Shown in pieces: positions 1 through 12,374 of a stretch of 64,000 nt of DNA. How positions within the stretch are numbered: position 1 is the stretch's first letter; the number at the start of each line of letters is the position of its first letter. Source of the stretch: Agrocybe praecox (taxonomy: Eukaryota > Basidiomycota > Agaricomycetes > Agaricales > Agrocybaceae); assembly GCA_964017145.1 (NCBI GenBank), contig OZ024843.1, forward strand, positions 487,001 through 551,000, given 5' to 3'. The notes under the pieces are model-generated. The model was not told where the DNA came from. It did no database searches and worked only from the letters and a program-made list of their open reading frames with translations. Both the position numbers and the translations under genes were made by a program.

Positions 1-1879
1 GTTCTCGTCCTCAATGATCTCGAAGATGCGGACGAGTTGCTCGAGAAACGAGCGAAAACTTACTCTGATCGGCCGTACATTCCCCTCTTAAAATTGTAAG
101 GTTTAATTCATGCTGTTTCTCTAACGTTTGCTCACGCCAGAGTCGTTGTGTAGGATGGGCTGGGATTTCAATATCTCTCTCATGCGTTACAACGAAGAAT
201 GGAGAATGCATAGAAAAATCTGCCAGCAAAACTTCAGAAAAGGAGCCTCTGACGAATATCTTCCCGTCCATGTCATAAAGGTTAACGACATGCTAGTCGA
301 TTTACTAAATACTCCAAGTAACCTAGAAACTCATATCAAGAAGTACGTTAATTGAAGCTGTGTGGGCTACCATGCTGATTTTCTTCTAGACTTTCCATTG
401 CTATCCCATTGGCCGGGATGTACGGATACGATCTGGAAACGCTGCAAGACCCCTGTGTTGTTGCTGCAGAGAAGAGCGCCACAATAGGCGTTAATCTCTT
501 GATGCCCGGAGCTAATTTTGTCAACGCATTCCCTGTGCTCGGAAGAATTCCTGCCTGGGTTCCTGGAGCAAAGTCGGTAAGAATAGCAGCAGAAGTGAAG
601 GGATACACGGAAGAGATGAAGCGGATACCAACTGACCATGCCAAGAAACGAATGGTGCGCGCATCTTGCGGAGGTCCAATGAACAAAGTTTGACGCTGCT
701 CTCTCCAGGCTGAAGGTACTGCTTTCCCTTCGCTTGTAACAAGTATGCTCGAAAGGAAATTCGCCGCGGGTATATCTCAAGAGGAGGAAACCACAATCGA
801 GAACATCGCATATACGGTCTACGGAGGTGAATATTTGGTCTCATCGGAACTTATGCTTATTCGATTCACTTACCTGACTTGACTAGCCGGTTCTGGAACG
901 GTGTGTACTGGCTCCGAATCTTATCCAAATTTATATTGATATACTTCTCTCTCTCACAGACCGCAGCGTCAATGACTACTTTTTTTTATCTCATGGCCAA
1001 GCACCGTGACATCCAGAGCAAAGCGCAAGCCGAAATAGACCAGGTAGTGGGATCGAAGCGTCTACCTGGGTATGATGATCGTCCGAGACTTCCGTATATC
1101 GAAGCAGTTTATCGCGAGGTCATGAGAATTGCACCTCCGATGCCTCTCAGTGTCCCACACGCTACATCCGAAGACGATTTCTACAAAGGCTACTTCATTC
1201 CAAAAGGTTCGTCGAGACTTTTTATTTTAACAATGGCAAGAAACAACGCTCACCAGCGTGCGGGTTAGGAACGACTGTGTTCCCTAATATATGGTGCGTT
1301 TCTACATATGTGCGGTATATTTTATTCACATATTATGTGTAGGGCAATGAACTACGATGATAAGAAGTACCCCGAACCCGCTCTATTCAATCCCGAGAGG
1401 TTCTTCGACAAAAACGGCAACTTGAACGACGACAGTCGAGTCCTGGCGTACGGGTTTGGACGAAGGTATGTAACTGATCGTCTTTGTTAAAGCTCGGGTT
1501 TTCATCGCGTCTGAATTTGTAGAGTCTGTGTCGGACAGCATATTGCTAGCTCCATCGTAAGTTCGTGTTCGCTGGTTGATTTTATGAGGGAAACTTACGC
1601 CATTTATCTCGTTTAGATGTGGTTGGTGATGGTGTCCGTTTTGGCTTGCTTTGATATCGGAAACCCACGCAATGAAGATGGTGATGAATTGGAGTTGAAT
1701 CACGACTATGTGGATTACAGCCTTGTACGGTGAGTTCCCAATTCATTCACTGCCTACTCCCTGGAAAGAGACTGACTTGATGCAGGTATAAAGTAAACCT
1801 ATCCTGTTCCGTTCAGCCCAGAACCCTCAACGCAGAGCAGCTTGTTTCTAATCTGAAGATGGGCGATCCGACCTCATGA
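1..1879 (+). CDS. Cytochrome P450, CYP64-like (partial, 5' end outside window)
   Basis: Haem-thiolate monooxygenase of the O-methylsterigmatocystin-oxidoreductase-like group, normally ER-anchored; the anchor lies outside the window. Visible blocks in order: helix C region WRMHRKICQQNFRK (near 206), I-helix AGSGTT (near 886 and 961), K-helix EAVYREVMR (near 1100), PERF block FNPERFFD (near 1390), and haem loop FGRRVCVG split by an intron (1455-1530). The last exon ends NLKMGDPTS, stop at 1877-1879. About nine short introns all have GT-AG ends and keep frame, so the gene looks functional. The acidic residue of the usual AGxD/E-T oxygen-activation motif is Gly here, whereas the paralogue at 23051-25286 has AASDTT. 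Substrate unknown; the neighbouring ammonia-lyase suggests an aromatic one, which is inference. Confidence 0.9.
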
Positions 1880-2031
1880 ATAATTGACATCGATGACTTC
1901 ATATCAGGGGTATATCAGGGTATATCAAGATGTTATATTCGCCGCTGTCTATTTGTATTGGGGTTGAATCTATCGCGTCTACTTCGAATTGTTACTCATA
2001 TGTTGGGCGGCATCCATGAACATTATGAAGA

Positions 2032-4790
2032 TCAGACAGAAGATACCTTCCCTTCGACGACTTGAACAAGAACTTCGTTCATCCTTGGGCCTTGGAATGC
2101 TCGGAATATTTTCCCAATTTCCGTTCCGATTTCTGTCTTGTCCTTGGTGGGATCTCCCCAGTGAATGAGAACGCCCAATTCACCTCTGACAAACTTGTAC
2201 AAAGTACTTGTTCTGCCTAGGAGGTTGGCGGCGAGGGAATCAGGCCCAGGTTGATAGCTATCACGAACATTGATGAAGATCGTATGTGCCTTGGTGGAGA
2301 GCGTGCTACGCCAAGCAGCAATCTCTGCGAGGGAGACTTCAACCGCTGGGATCTGCTTGCCGAACAGATGGATTAGCGTTGAGGATAAACTGAGCATAAT
2401 GTTATCAAATCGCGGTTCCGAGTCCTGGTCTGTGGTGTCGTTGAGCAGAACAACTGTTTGGTTGAGAAGCTCGATAAGGAATTTTTCGTCGATGGTGGCG
2501 ACAGGTCCAAAACGGGTAAGCGTCTCGCTCCTGATAACCGCGAATAGGCCCTCCCTAAACATGACCTCCATGGCGCGAAGGTCGATAGCTTGGCATAATG
2601 CGTGCAGATGAGTTGCCATAATCTATATATCATGAGCTAAATGAATTTTTAGGCAGCGATATGAAGGTGGTTCTTACCATTCTAGTAAGTTTTATAGCTT
2701 CGAATGTGTATCGGGCGCTTATCAGGGCAAGTGAGTTGATCGCTCTACCAGAAGATTGGTCATTATAGAACTGGTGCGCTCTAATTTCTATTTGCTTACT
2801 GGTTGTGCATTTCGGCAGATACGACGTGTGTGCTAACTGGGTTGGCCAGGTATGCGATTTCTAAATTGAGAGGTAGATTCTATTAGTGAGTACGGTCAAT
2901 TCTGACTCAGTTACTTACCAGACAGGTATGAAGCCGCCGCGACGTCAGCTACTTTCAGACTATAATCAATACTTGGCTCATTTACTGATAGGTTTGGAGG
3001 GAGCCCCCGGCTCATATGGTTGTTTAGAAGCTCGGTCAGTTGTGAGTACGTCAATTTGGCTAAGGAAGACACTCCATCAGTACTCGGTACCTACTATCTC
3101 ATTCACTGATAGAAATAACTAACCAAGATGAGATAAGACAAGACGACTGTGCTCCATGGCCTTTGTAGAATAAGACATGTTAGTAAACAGTAGAGCCGAT
3201 AATTACGGTTACTCAACTGATGTGATCCTGCGAATGGATATAAGTATATCTTTTATTTATATGCAAACAACATGATCACGTACGACATAGCCATAAAATT
3301 CGCTCCATGGTGAAGAAAATGACCGTCAATATCGACGATTGGATTATCAGTGGTGGAGTTTAGCTCCACTGCAATAGCCTTCTCTGCAGCCAACAGCGTT
3401 TCTAGTTGAGGCCCTACCCATTGCGGGGTACCACGGAGACAGTATCTATCCTGACGAAGCTTTCCTTCGGGGTCGGCTTCCTCATGCTGTACTTTGGCCA
3501 GCTTCGAAGTCTTCAGAATCTCCCGCATGTTCGCGGCAACTTCTATTTGTCCGGGGTGTGGACGAGATATGTTGTGCAAATATGGCTCGAACGGCTCACG
3601 GGAGCCTTTTATAGCTTCCACCCCTAAATGTTACATTCTTAATCAACACGGAATATTATCAGCGCTAAAATTGATTTGCTTACCGAGTGCTGCCAGAACT
3701 TGGGAAGCAATAGCGAGGGAATGGCAATCATGGATAGCCAAAGCAGCGACAGCTGTCGATGCACCTGTCCCATTGACGAGCCCTAAACCTTCCTTCGCAA
3801 TATACTCGACGGGCTCAATGTTCAGTTTTTCGAGGAGGGTCTTTGAGTCGTAGATCTTTCTTTCAGATCTAAGGATATAGTTATAGACACTTTAAGTTTT
3901 AGTCTTGCAAAATTACGGATATTTGTGAGAACTACCCACCCTGTACCATACCACGCTCGAATATCGGGATTACCCGTAATCACGCTGGAAATATAGGATA
4001 GTGGACCGAGATCCCCGGAAGCGCTTATACTCTGCCTCAATGGAGCGCATGGTGCTACCCCGTGTTGAAGGAGTTGGTATAGCTTCTCAATGACAATCCA
4101 GCGAGTTCCAGACTGTGCACGTATGATGGAGTTCAAGCGAACGAACATCGTGCCACGAATCCACTCTTCGGGCATTATCAAGGTATGGTCGTCGGGTGTA
4201 AGTTCGGATTCAAATGACGGTAGCACGCCACACTGGCATGTTGCGAGGAGAGATTTCTGAGAGTGAAACAGTTACAATGATGTGCATGATGTATGGATCG
4301 AGAAACTGACCTGTAGCAGTGCCGTTCTCTTGGTACGTGTAGTCGCTTTTTCAAAAGAAAAATTTGAGTGTCAGAATTTCTCAGTAGATCAAAGGGGCGT
4401 GTCACCGTACCGCTTCCACCGAAGCCTGTCGTGACTCCGTACTGACTCTGTTCTCCCAGTGCAAGATTCTGGACAACGTCTACTGCAGCACCGACACGCT
4501 GCTTTCTAGCGTCAGAATCATCTATTCCAGGTATATATCCATGACTATCATGACAAACACTGTAAGTGACGATATCGCATTAAATTTAGTGACGAATATA
4601 GTCACCGGCACACTGCAACGACTGATGCAATATCAAGACTCGCGCCGTCAATCGTCGCACGACGATTTCCAGACACATAGTCTTGGACAGTCCGCAACTG
4701 AGCGGTAAATTCTGAGGTGTGATTCATGTTCGAGTGGGTCGAATATTCGAATTTGGTGTTATGAGCAAGTGAGGCCCTGTTCTTTAACAT
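2032..4790 (-). CDS. Aromatic amino acid ammonia-lyase (PAL/HAL superfamily)
   Basis: MIO-dependent lyase that eliminates ammonia from an aromatic amino acid to give an aryl-acrylic acid. Spliced product is about 697 residues, close to fungal PALs. Seen in order: YGVTTGFGGS loop (near 4400), MIO-forming Ala-Ser-Gly in SISASGDLGPLSYI (near 4015), EGLGLVNGT (near 3790), RPHPGQIEVA (near 3545), LRQDRYCLRGTPQW (near 3440), NSTTDNP (near 3345), LTELLNNHMSRGLP (near 3015), YLANPVSTH (near 2845) and C-terminal YKFVRGELGV (near 2180). About ten short introns; the long ORF ending at 2032 is the last exon, not a separate gene. The residues aligned with fungal His-Gln (plant Phe-Leu) at the selectivity switch are Thr-Cys in KSLLATCQCGVLP. 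A TATAAAAG at 4804-4811 lies only about 14 bases upstream of the ATG at 4790, so the in-frame ATG at 4727 is the likelier start. Confidence 0.93.
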
Positions 4791-5526
4791 CGTTTATGAT
4801 GGGCTTTTATACCTTGAAGGCAACTAAGCAAATCTATTTTTTTGTAGCATTAGAACGAACGTGATGCTGCCCGGAGGTCGTAGTCATCTTTTTTTGCCGG
4901 CTGGGAAGCTCCCAAATCCTTTCATTTCGGGATCACACATTTTCAACATGTCAAGCTTGTAAAAAGGGCAAATTGATACCTCCATGGATCTGTGAAAGGG
5001 AATGGAATAAATCTGTGCTATTTATATCTAATCTAAGCTCACAATGGCGCCGTTTGAGAACTTCTTAGAGCAGCCTACTGAGATATTTGTTTTCGAAGTA
5101 CTCATTGATGTATATTCCTCCGCGAAGGAATTAGCGGGCTTGCTATATATGGTATGCCCGTGATTATTTATAGACATTTGAAATATACTATATTGGACGC
5201 CCCAGCGGAGCAAATCTCTGGGTACCCAGACCGGTGTACTCTCCGCCAATTCTCCATGCGAGATACAAACATGCGATTCAGCTGAATTTCTGGCGCGGAG
5301 TAGATAAGAAATATATATCTACTGTTAACCCCGCATTTGGAATGATCATCATGACGCTAACTTTCTACTGCTTACAATGTACGATGGAGCATTCTTTTAT
5401 GCGCGCAACATACTCTGCGGTTTTACGGTTACATATTTTCCATATATATAAACCGATCTAAATTTGGATTGCACCGGCACAGATTTAAACGAGTGTGCAC
5501 GCGAAAAAGAGCATCATTCCTTAGAG
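4791..5526. other. Divergent intergenic region between lyase and dioxygenase
   Basis: About 735 bases without a convincing gene. It separates two divergently transcribed enzymes and is therefore a shared upstream region for both. A TATAAAAG box for the lyase lies at 4804-4811 on the minus strand. A TATATATAAA-like stretch near 5446-5455 lies about 70 bases before the dioxygenase ATG. Confidence 0.5.
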
Positions 5527-7033
5527 ATGAATTCACTCGCTCATCGTGATCTTGTCCCTCAGTTTCCATCTGATATACCTACCCATCCGTTGAAGGTTAT
5601 TGATTATGGCCTTATTGTGAAGAAAGACCTGGCAGAAATCGATAAATTTTGGACCGCATGCAAAGAACTAGGAGTACGTTCCCGGACATTCTTCTCTCCG
5701 TGTCAGTACCAACTAATGTTATTCCCACGCAAGTTTTTCTAGTGAGTACCATTCGACGAACTGAGTTGCTGTCGGAGATTCATCCAACACTGTTCAGTAT
5801 CAAGAATCATGGAATTGATCCCAACGAATGCTTTCGAATTGGAGGGGAAGTTATGTCCCTTCCAATGGACGAGAAGCTCAAATTCGAGCACGAGGGTGCA
5901 AAGGGCAGTAGCTTTGGGTGAGAAGCATCACACATACATCATGCAGATGTGTTTAACCGTGCTTCAGATATAAACCTCCTGGCGCAAATCTGACAAATGC
6001 GAATGGGGCTGTCGATACAGTTGAATGGTGGAACATAGCAAAAGATGACATTTTATCCTATCCCGACATCGCGTGTCGCACTTATGCCTCCCCAATCAAT
6101 AGGAATATGGACGCTTTGAAAGAACATGTTTCGAAGTCAGAGATTGTAGCCAGAACTTTACTTGAGGTATTGAATGATCTTCTACAGCTGCCTCATGGGC
6201 TCCTTTCTGAACATCACTCCTCCACCGAGAGGAGTACTTGTGAAATGACAATCATCAGAAATCCAGGATCAGAAAACCCCGTCCAGATGACAGATGAGCA
6301 GCTTGCTATCGGTGCACATACTGATTTCGGGTCATTGGTACGTTCGTGTCTATCATATATTTGAGTGACGAGACTGATGAAGTCATTTGCGGCGAGTGAA
6401 GTCTCTTCTGCATAACATATGCGGAGGATTACAGGTCCTCGTTCCTGGGACGAGTGATTGGCAGTATGTTAGGCCCCTGGAGGGTCATATCATATGCAAC
6501 CTTGGAGATACCATTTCCATTTTTAGCGGAGGAATATTGTAAGTGATTTTCTTATTTTTCATGGCTTGCATATCTCATCATGCTCTTACAGACGCTCCAA
6601 CGTTCACCGTGTGGTGTAAGTCTGTTTTAATACTTAACCGTGCTTCCGGCCTTTATCAATTTTAATTTCTGTTGACTCCCAATTTCAGTCCTCAACCAGG
6701 AGAACAGGCCAAATGGGATAGGTGGACTCTAGTCTACTTCTTCCGGCCTCACGCCACTTGCGAGTTAAAGACACTCGTGGATGAGAGCCCTCTCATCCGC
6801 GAAGCTGCTGCGTCCCCGAATGGTTTGAAGATACCTCCGGGATACACTGCAGAGGAATGGTTCAAGCGTCGCACCAAATATTTCCGAGCTGATAATCCTC
6901 AGGTACGAGTGTCTAAATAAACTTGTATTTGACAGATGAAAAATTAACCGTTTTGCTCCCTTTCTTCTGATACTAGGCTTCCGATGGATGGAAGCACTCT
7001 CGTGGGACCGAACATAATGAGACCTTTCAATGA
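5527..7033 (+). CDS. 2-oxoglutarate/Fe(II)-dependent dioxygenase (isopenicillin-N-synthase-like)
   Basis: Non-haem iron oxygenase of the DIOX_N plus 2OG-FeII_Oxy fold; such enzymes hydroxylate, desaturate or cyclise small molecules. N-terminal segment KVIDYGLI, then FFYIKNHGI, then the iron ligands H-x-D in AHTDFGSL (near 6318) and distal His in NVHRVV (near 6600). The 2-oxoglutarate-binding Arg is in DRWTLVYFFRP (near 6719; R-x-T instead of the usual R-x-S). Ends RGTEHNETFQ, stop at 7031-7033. The ATG at 5527 is the first in frame; an upstream extension would start with TTG. An 8-base microexon (5734-5741) is needed to rebuild FFYIKNHG. It sits between the lyase (divergent) and an MFS carrier (same strand, 190 bases on). 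Substrate cannot be read from sequence. Confidence 0.9.
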
Positions 7034-7225
7034 ACAGGAGTCGTAGATAATTTTAGTGACTGCTTACGAATTCGGAATGACAGCTCAAAGGAGGTATTTA
7101 TATAAGTACAAAAATAAAGTCGCCAATTACCCCGTCACGAGCGTGGAAATTCAGAGAAGTCATTGTCCGAGATTCGATGGTAACTAGTTCCGTCTTTTCT
7201 TCATTACTTCGACTGCCGGTTTACT

Positions 7226-9128
7226 ATGGAGAACTTGGAGCTTGAAGAGCGCCCTTCAGCGGCCAGCATTCACAAAAGGGAGAAAGCATTATCTCAGAAT
7301 TCTGTGACAATCCAACAGCTTGGTGCCGAGGACACGTACCGGGAGGCTGGGACAAGCTCGGGAGCGGGTATTGTGTTGCTGCCCCCCCTCGACAGAGTGA
7401 GCAGAATGATTTATGGTTACCACCAGTGAGCTTGATCTTGCACGGAGTCTAGGGTCGTCATGCGTGGACTTTCTGCTTCTCAGCATGTGTATTTGAAACG
7501 TTCATCTGGGGGTGGAATAATACGTACGGAATATTTCAAGGTTCGCTTCTCGCGTACTTCGACGATATGTCGCTCTTATTGCCTCGGTCAAGATTATTAT
7601 ACCTCACATCCTCCTTTCAACACATTTTCGACTGCATCTATTTCGACCATTGGGACTGCGTCTCTAGGAATCCAATATATCGAAATTATCTTCCTTATCG
7701 CTTGTCAGTACTTTGATATTTTTGGCACTGCATCACCCTTTGCGATCCTCTAGCCAGTTTTTCAGAGGTACCCGGAGTATGCTAAACCAGTCATGTGGGC
7801 ATGTCTCTTGATATGTGTTATTTCGTTGATCATTTCAAGTTTCGGGACACATGTGAGCGTTGTTTTTTCGTGCAATGGATAATACTAAACTGATTGTACG
7901 GCCGTCTAGCTCTGGCATATGATCCTCCTTCAAGGTGTTATATTTGGTATCAGTGCTGGGGCTCTATATGCACCCATTGTGATGTGGCTCTCGGACTGGT
8001 TTGTCGAACGCCGGGGGCTGGCCGGTGGGATTATATTTGGGGGTTCGGGAATCGGAGGTTTTGTTTTTCCTCTTGCTATGGGATATCTTCTGAAGGGAGT
8101 TGGCTTTCGATGGACCCTAAGGTACTACGACTTTGTTTCATTTGACTGTCTTTATTCTTAAATGTGACTTCGTTGAACAGAATTTGGGCGATTGCGTTAG
8201 GAGTCTGTTGTGGAGTTGCGCTACTTGGTGTTAATCCAAGGACCCCAGTCCGAAAGGTCGCAATAGATACTCCTAGACATCCCTGGTTTCCAAAGGATCT
8301 TGATCGATTGAGAACCCCACTGCTCTATTGGATTGTAAGCAGTTATTACAAATTTATTCTTGCACTACTCGTAAATGACTTACTCTACTTACTCTGGACC
8401 TCAATCGCTCTCGTAAAAGCTGGGAACCAATGTGGTACAAGCCCTCGGATTCTTTCCGGTTAGCTTATTCATTCCAACTTACACATCCTCCCTGTCGTCC
8501 GCTACACTTCCTTCCACAATTACCCTGGCACTCTTTAACGCAGCTTCGGTAGTTTTTTATATCATGTTCGGACGGATTTGCGACTCGTATCCGTATCCGT
8601 ACGTCATTCTGGCAAGTGGAGCGGGAAGTGCGCTGGCCGCATTCTTTTTATGGGGTTTTGCGTCTTCACTCAGTCTTGTTTTTGTCTTTGCCGCTGTTTT
8701 TGGTGGCCTAAGCGGAGGGTTTCCCGGTGTTTGGCCTGCTGCCGCGTCGGAAATCGGAGGTTAGTTTTATACTTACCTATGAATTGACCTCCTCGGACTC
8801 TTATACATCCACTTCTGCAGGTTCGAAAAATCACATCACAAGCCTTGCCTTCGGATGCTTTGCCGTCGTTAAAGGTATTGCAGCGATCGTAGGTCCCATT
8901 ATTGCCGCTTCGTTGCATGACACAAGAAATCATGTAAAGTCGAAGTACGGTGGTTTTGGATTCCGTAACGTTGAGATTTTTGTTGGTGAGTCTCGTATTA
9001 TAAAAATCTCGAGTCTTTGGTTTTTATTGATCAAAACTATCTAATAAGGGTCCATGGCCGCTGCTACGAGCGTAGGAGCTATTATTCTTATATATTTTTC
9101 CACTTCCAAGAGAAAAAATAGAGATTAA
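7226..9128 (+). CDS. MFS transporter, monocarboxylate-type, paralogue 1
   Basis: Twelve-helix plasma-membrane carrier of the MCT/SLC16-like fungal MFS family, usually moving monocarboxylates by proton symport or efflux. A polar N-terminal tail of about 55 residues is followed by helix 1 WGWNNTYGIFQ, the inter-helix block QRYPEYAKPVMW, helix 4/5 RRGLAGGIIFGGSGIGG with the following charged residues, a hydrophilic centre (NPRTPVRK), ICDSYPYPYV, and C-terminal VGAIILIYFSTSKRKNRD with stop at 9126-9128. Introns throughout have GT-AG ends and splice in frame, so it looks intact. Two close paralogues lie at 12895-14854 (+) and 19778-21695 (-). Next to the lyase and dioxygenase it could export or import an aryl-carboxylate; that is inference. 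Confidence 0.9.
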
Positions 9129-10346
9129 GTAGTGCCGCAAAGCTACTATATGCCATTGATAGACATGGGTACGTGCCCGGAGCTCACACACGGACCCAAC
9201 GACCCATCTTAATCAACGATCCCGTTGACCCAGTTAGACTTGGAATGTCTCACGAAATTCAGTATAAAAAGTGGATTTCTCTGTATATTCTTTTAGTTGT
9301 ACCATCATCATTGTACCTATACTTTACCCACCTTCGTGATGAACTTCCGTGGAGATGGTTCCGTTCCGACCTAGTAAGGGGAAATAAGAGCATTCGTCCT
9401 TACTAGGGAGAAAAGCGATATTAAATGCACAATTTCCGTCAAGGCGAGTTCCTTCTATGTCTTCCACGAGCTTTGCAGAGTCGATAAACTTTAGGCGGGA
9501 ATTTTCCTGGGCAATTCCATATATCCTTTCTGTGATCACTCCCTAGCATCCTTTGAGCACTCCCTAGCATCCTTCGACCAATTTCCCAGACATAATTTAT
9601 GATGTCATCGAGATATCCTTCCAAAATACCCCCCACACCCATGATTCGGTCGGATAATCTAGAGCTTCTATGCGTACGTGGCTTTATAGCTACTGTTCCA
9701 TCCATTTCTAGTAAAGCTCTTCCGGATTTCCTGGTCATAGGGGTCGGTGCGGAACGGGTTCGGTGGGACATTCATACTCTCTCATATACTGTAAACATTT
9801 ATTTCGTTCGATCAAGCCTGATTTTTACAGGTCTTCATATGGTGGCATCTCTATTTATGTGGGTTTCACTGTTCACATAGGCGCCCAACAGACGCCGCGA
9901 CCGGAACGCGACCTGACGCGACGCGTACAAAACATGTGATGTCACACAACGGTGACAACCCCAACTCCGATCAACTCCGCTTTGTAATCCCGGTTACCCC
10001 TTTCCTTCTTCCACCATCGTACGAGGGGATACATGCGTCGAATTAGCCCAATACGCACAATAAATTCAATCATTCCATATAAGAGTTTTTCTGGCCTGAC
10101 ATTGGGCAGTATCATCAGGGTCAAATCCCTCAAAATATCAACCACATCAATGTGTTCACTAAGGCAATGGAATGCCGCCAGTTCTCCAGAGGTATCCTAT
10201 CTCGTAAGTGGCACCATTTTATGAAAAAGAGGGTAACCCACAAAACCATTCAGGTTAGTGTAATGGCGAATGCAATATAAGAGCAGGGAAAGAGATGAAA
10301 GTTCTTATAAGTTTACAAGGCCCAATTCGTCTCTGCGTGAATTTCC
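9129..10346. other. Intergenic region, no gene recognised
   Basis: About 1.2 kb between an MFS gene and the next P450. A short direct repeat CTCCCTAGCATCCTT occurs near 9538 and again near 9559. A CG-rich run with ACGCGACGCG followed by a CATGTGA-type palindrome lies at 9890-9945; similar CG-rich runs occur near 22170-22190 and 37975-37995. No reading frame here resembles a known protein. Confidence 0.4.
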
Positions 10347-12374
10347 ATGGTCGGAGTTCCTCAGATAACGCTTTTTCTTAGTGGTATCGTGTTATATCGC
10401 GTCTTACTTCGAAATCGGAAGGTATTCTTCTTAATCCATTCCAAAATCGTGCACATACTCATGCATATAATCGATCAGCTCGACCATATACCAACGATAG
10501 GCTATTCACTGCCGTTTCTGTCTTTTTTCTCGGCCCTTAAGTTTCTTTTCGCTGGTCGCGAGGTAGTTGAAGAAGGATACTACAAGGTACGCCTCTTCTC
10601 CTTCATCAAATCATGGTTTTTACTGACGTCCTTATAGTATCCAGGCGGTGTATGGAAGCTGCCGATGTTGGAAGAATGGCTGGTGGTTGCGAATGGAAAA
10701 GATAAGGTCGAAGATATAAGAAAGGCTAGTGAAGATCAGCTCTCGGGCATCAGGAGCAATCCAGTCGTGCGTGTCCTTTTTTATCTTTCCAAGCGCTCTT
10801 TCGTAACCTTTTCGTACACATAGTTCTATCAATGGGACTATACACTTGGATCTGCCGTCTCTGATAATGCGTATCACATCAACATCGTTCGTGGTCCTCT
10901 TACCCGAAATCTAGCCAACCAGTTTGATGACGCACGCGACGAAATGATACTGTCGTTGAATGATATGATTCCGTGCAAACGTGATGGTAAGACATTTATT
11001 ACGATTTACATTTATACATGCTGACACACCTGCGTATGATATAGAATGGGAAACTGTGCCAGTGTTCGAAGGCCTTGTTGAAGTTATTTCCAGGATCACA
11101 ACAAGAGCCTTCATGGGTATTGATCTATGTAACGTCCAATGTATCTCCAATTTTTCTATAACTCTCACCAAATCTTTCGTAGGCCGCAATACCGAGTTTA
11201 GAAGACTTTGCGTACAATCAACGATGGAACTAGTTAAAGGCAGGCTTCTCCATCTATTCCCTGCCTTCATTCGACCGTAAGTATATTCTTATCCATGACT
11301 CGATTCTTTGTTGACATGTGTGGTTTTGGTTCTTAAGTGCGATTGGTCGGATTGTTACCAACGTGGATGACGTGTTGGCCGGAATTGCTCGACACCTTGA
11401 ACCAATCGTTACTCATAGATTAGAGCAAGAAAGACTTCACGGTGCTGACTGGCAAGATAAACCTGTGAGCGCGTCAGTATTTTTTCTCTGTTGTAAAATT
11501 CTCAAAAATTCCTCCAGAACGATTTAATCACTTGGCTGCTCGATGCAGCGAAGGCCACTGGGGAGGCTCGTACCCCTCACAATATGGCGAAGCGGATGGT
11601 AGTGTTTAGTTTCGCGTCCACTTATTCGTCAGCTGTGGTACGTTCTATATGTATGAATTTTAACAATCTTCACTTGTAATTGACACTATTCCTATAGGCA
11701 TTTGCTCAGGTTCTTTACGAGCTGTCAGCACGTCTTGAATATATTGGACCGCTTCGAGATGAAGTTCAATCAGTCATTGGTGAGAATGGTTGGACCAAGG
11801 CTGCAATCGGGCAGCTCTTCAAAATCGACAGCTTTTTTCGTGAAACGCAACGAATCAATGGACTCGGTCTGGGTGGGTACCCAGATATTACAGATGGATG
11901 CCCCACTTATATGCACTCTGTAGTTCTTATGAGCAGGCGCGTCCTCAAAGATTTCACCTTCTCAGATGGGACCGTCGTCCCGGCTGGCACCCATCTATGC
12001 GTAAACTCGTGGGGTAACCATCGGGACGAGAAATATTATCCCTCTGCCCATTCATTCAATGGGTTTAGATTTGCTAAAGAAGACGGCATTGAACAGCAAC
12101 TTTTGGCTACACCGACCCTAGATTACAATGCATTTGGGCATGGTAGGCCCGCTTGGTCAGTGTTGTCCCCTTTTGAGACCCTCGATTGTCACTTGATGCT
12201 TTCTATAGCCCCGGACGGTTCTTTGCAGTCGCAGAACTGAAGATGATGTTAGCATATGTTCTTTTAACGTACGACTTCAAGCTTGCGGAAGGATCAAAGC
12301 CTAAGATGGCGTGGCTCGAGTCGAAAGTTATACCCGACAAGAACATAAAGATGATGTTTAGGAAACGACGTTGA
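10347..12374 (+). CDS. Cytochrome P450, CYP503/ent-kaurene-oxidase-like
   Basis: Second P450 family of the window, only distantly related to the CYP64-like genes. N-terminal membrane anchor (MVGVPQITLFLSG onward), then LDHIPTIGYSLPFLSF and YPGGVWKLPML. I-helix VVFSFASTYSSAV (near 11605) lacks the acidic residue, as is common in this group. K-helix FFRETQR (near 11838), HRDEKYY and FNGFRF blocks (near 12025-12070), haem loop FGHGRPACPGRFFA split by an intron whose exons meet near 12151 and 12211. Ends NIKMMFRKRR, stop 12372-12374. About eleven introns, all in frame. The closest relative in the window is the frameshifted P450 at 29243-31747. Substrate unknown; members of this group often oxidise terpenoids. 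Confidence 0.88.

Noticed and set aside
2032..2619. A 195-codon open frame as a separate hypothetical protein
   Set aside because: Its sequence is the C-terminal part of the ammonia-lyase (ATHLHALCQAIDLRA, YKFVRGELGV), and the exons between it and the upstream part were found.
9439..9880. Opposing open frames in the MFS-P450 intergenic region
   Set aside because: Mutual antisense shadows, with a direct repeat inside and no conserved motif.
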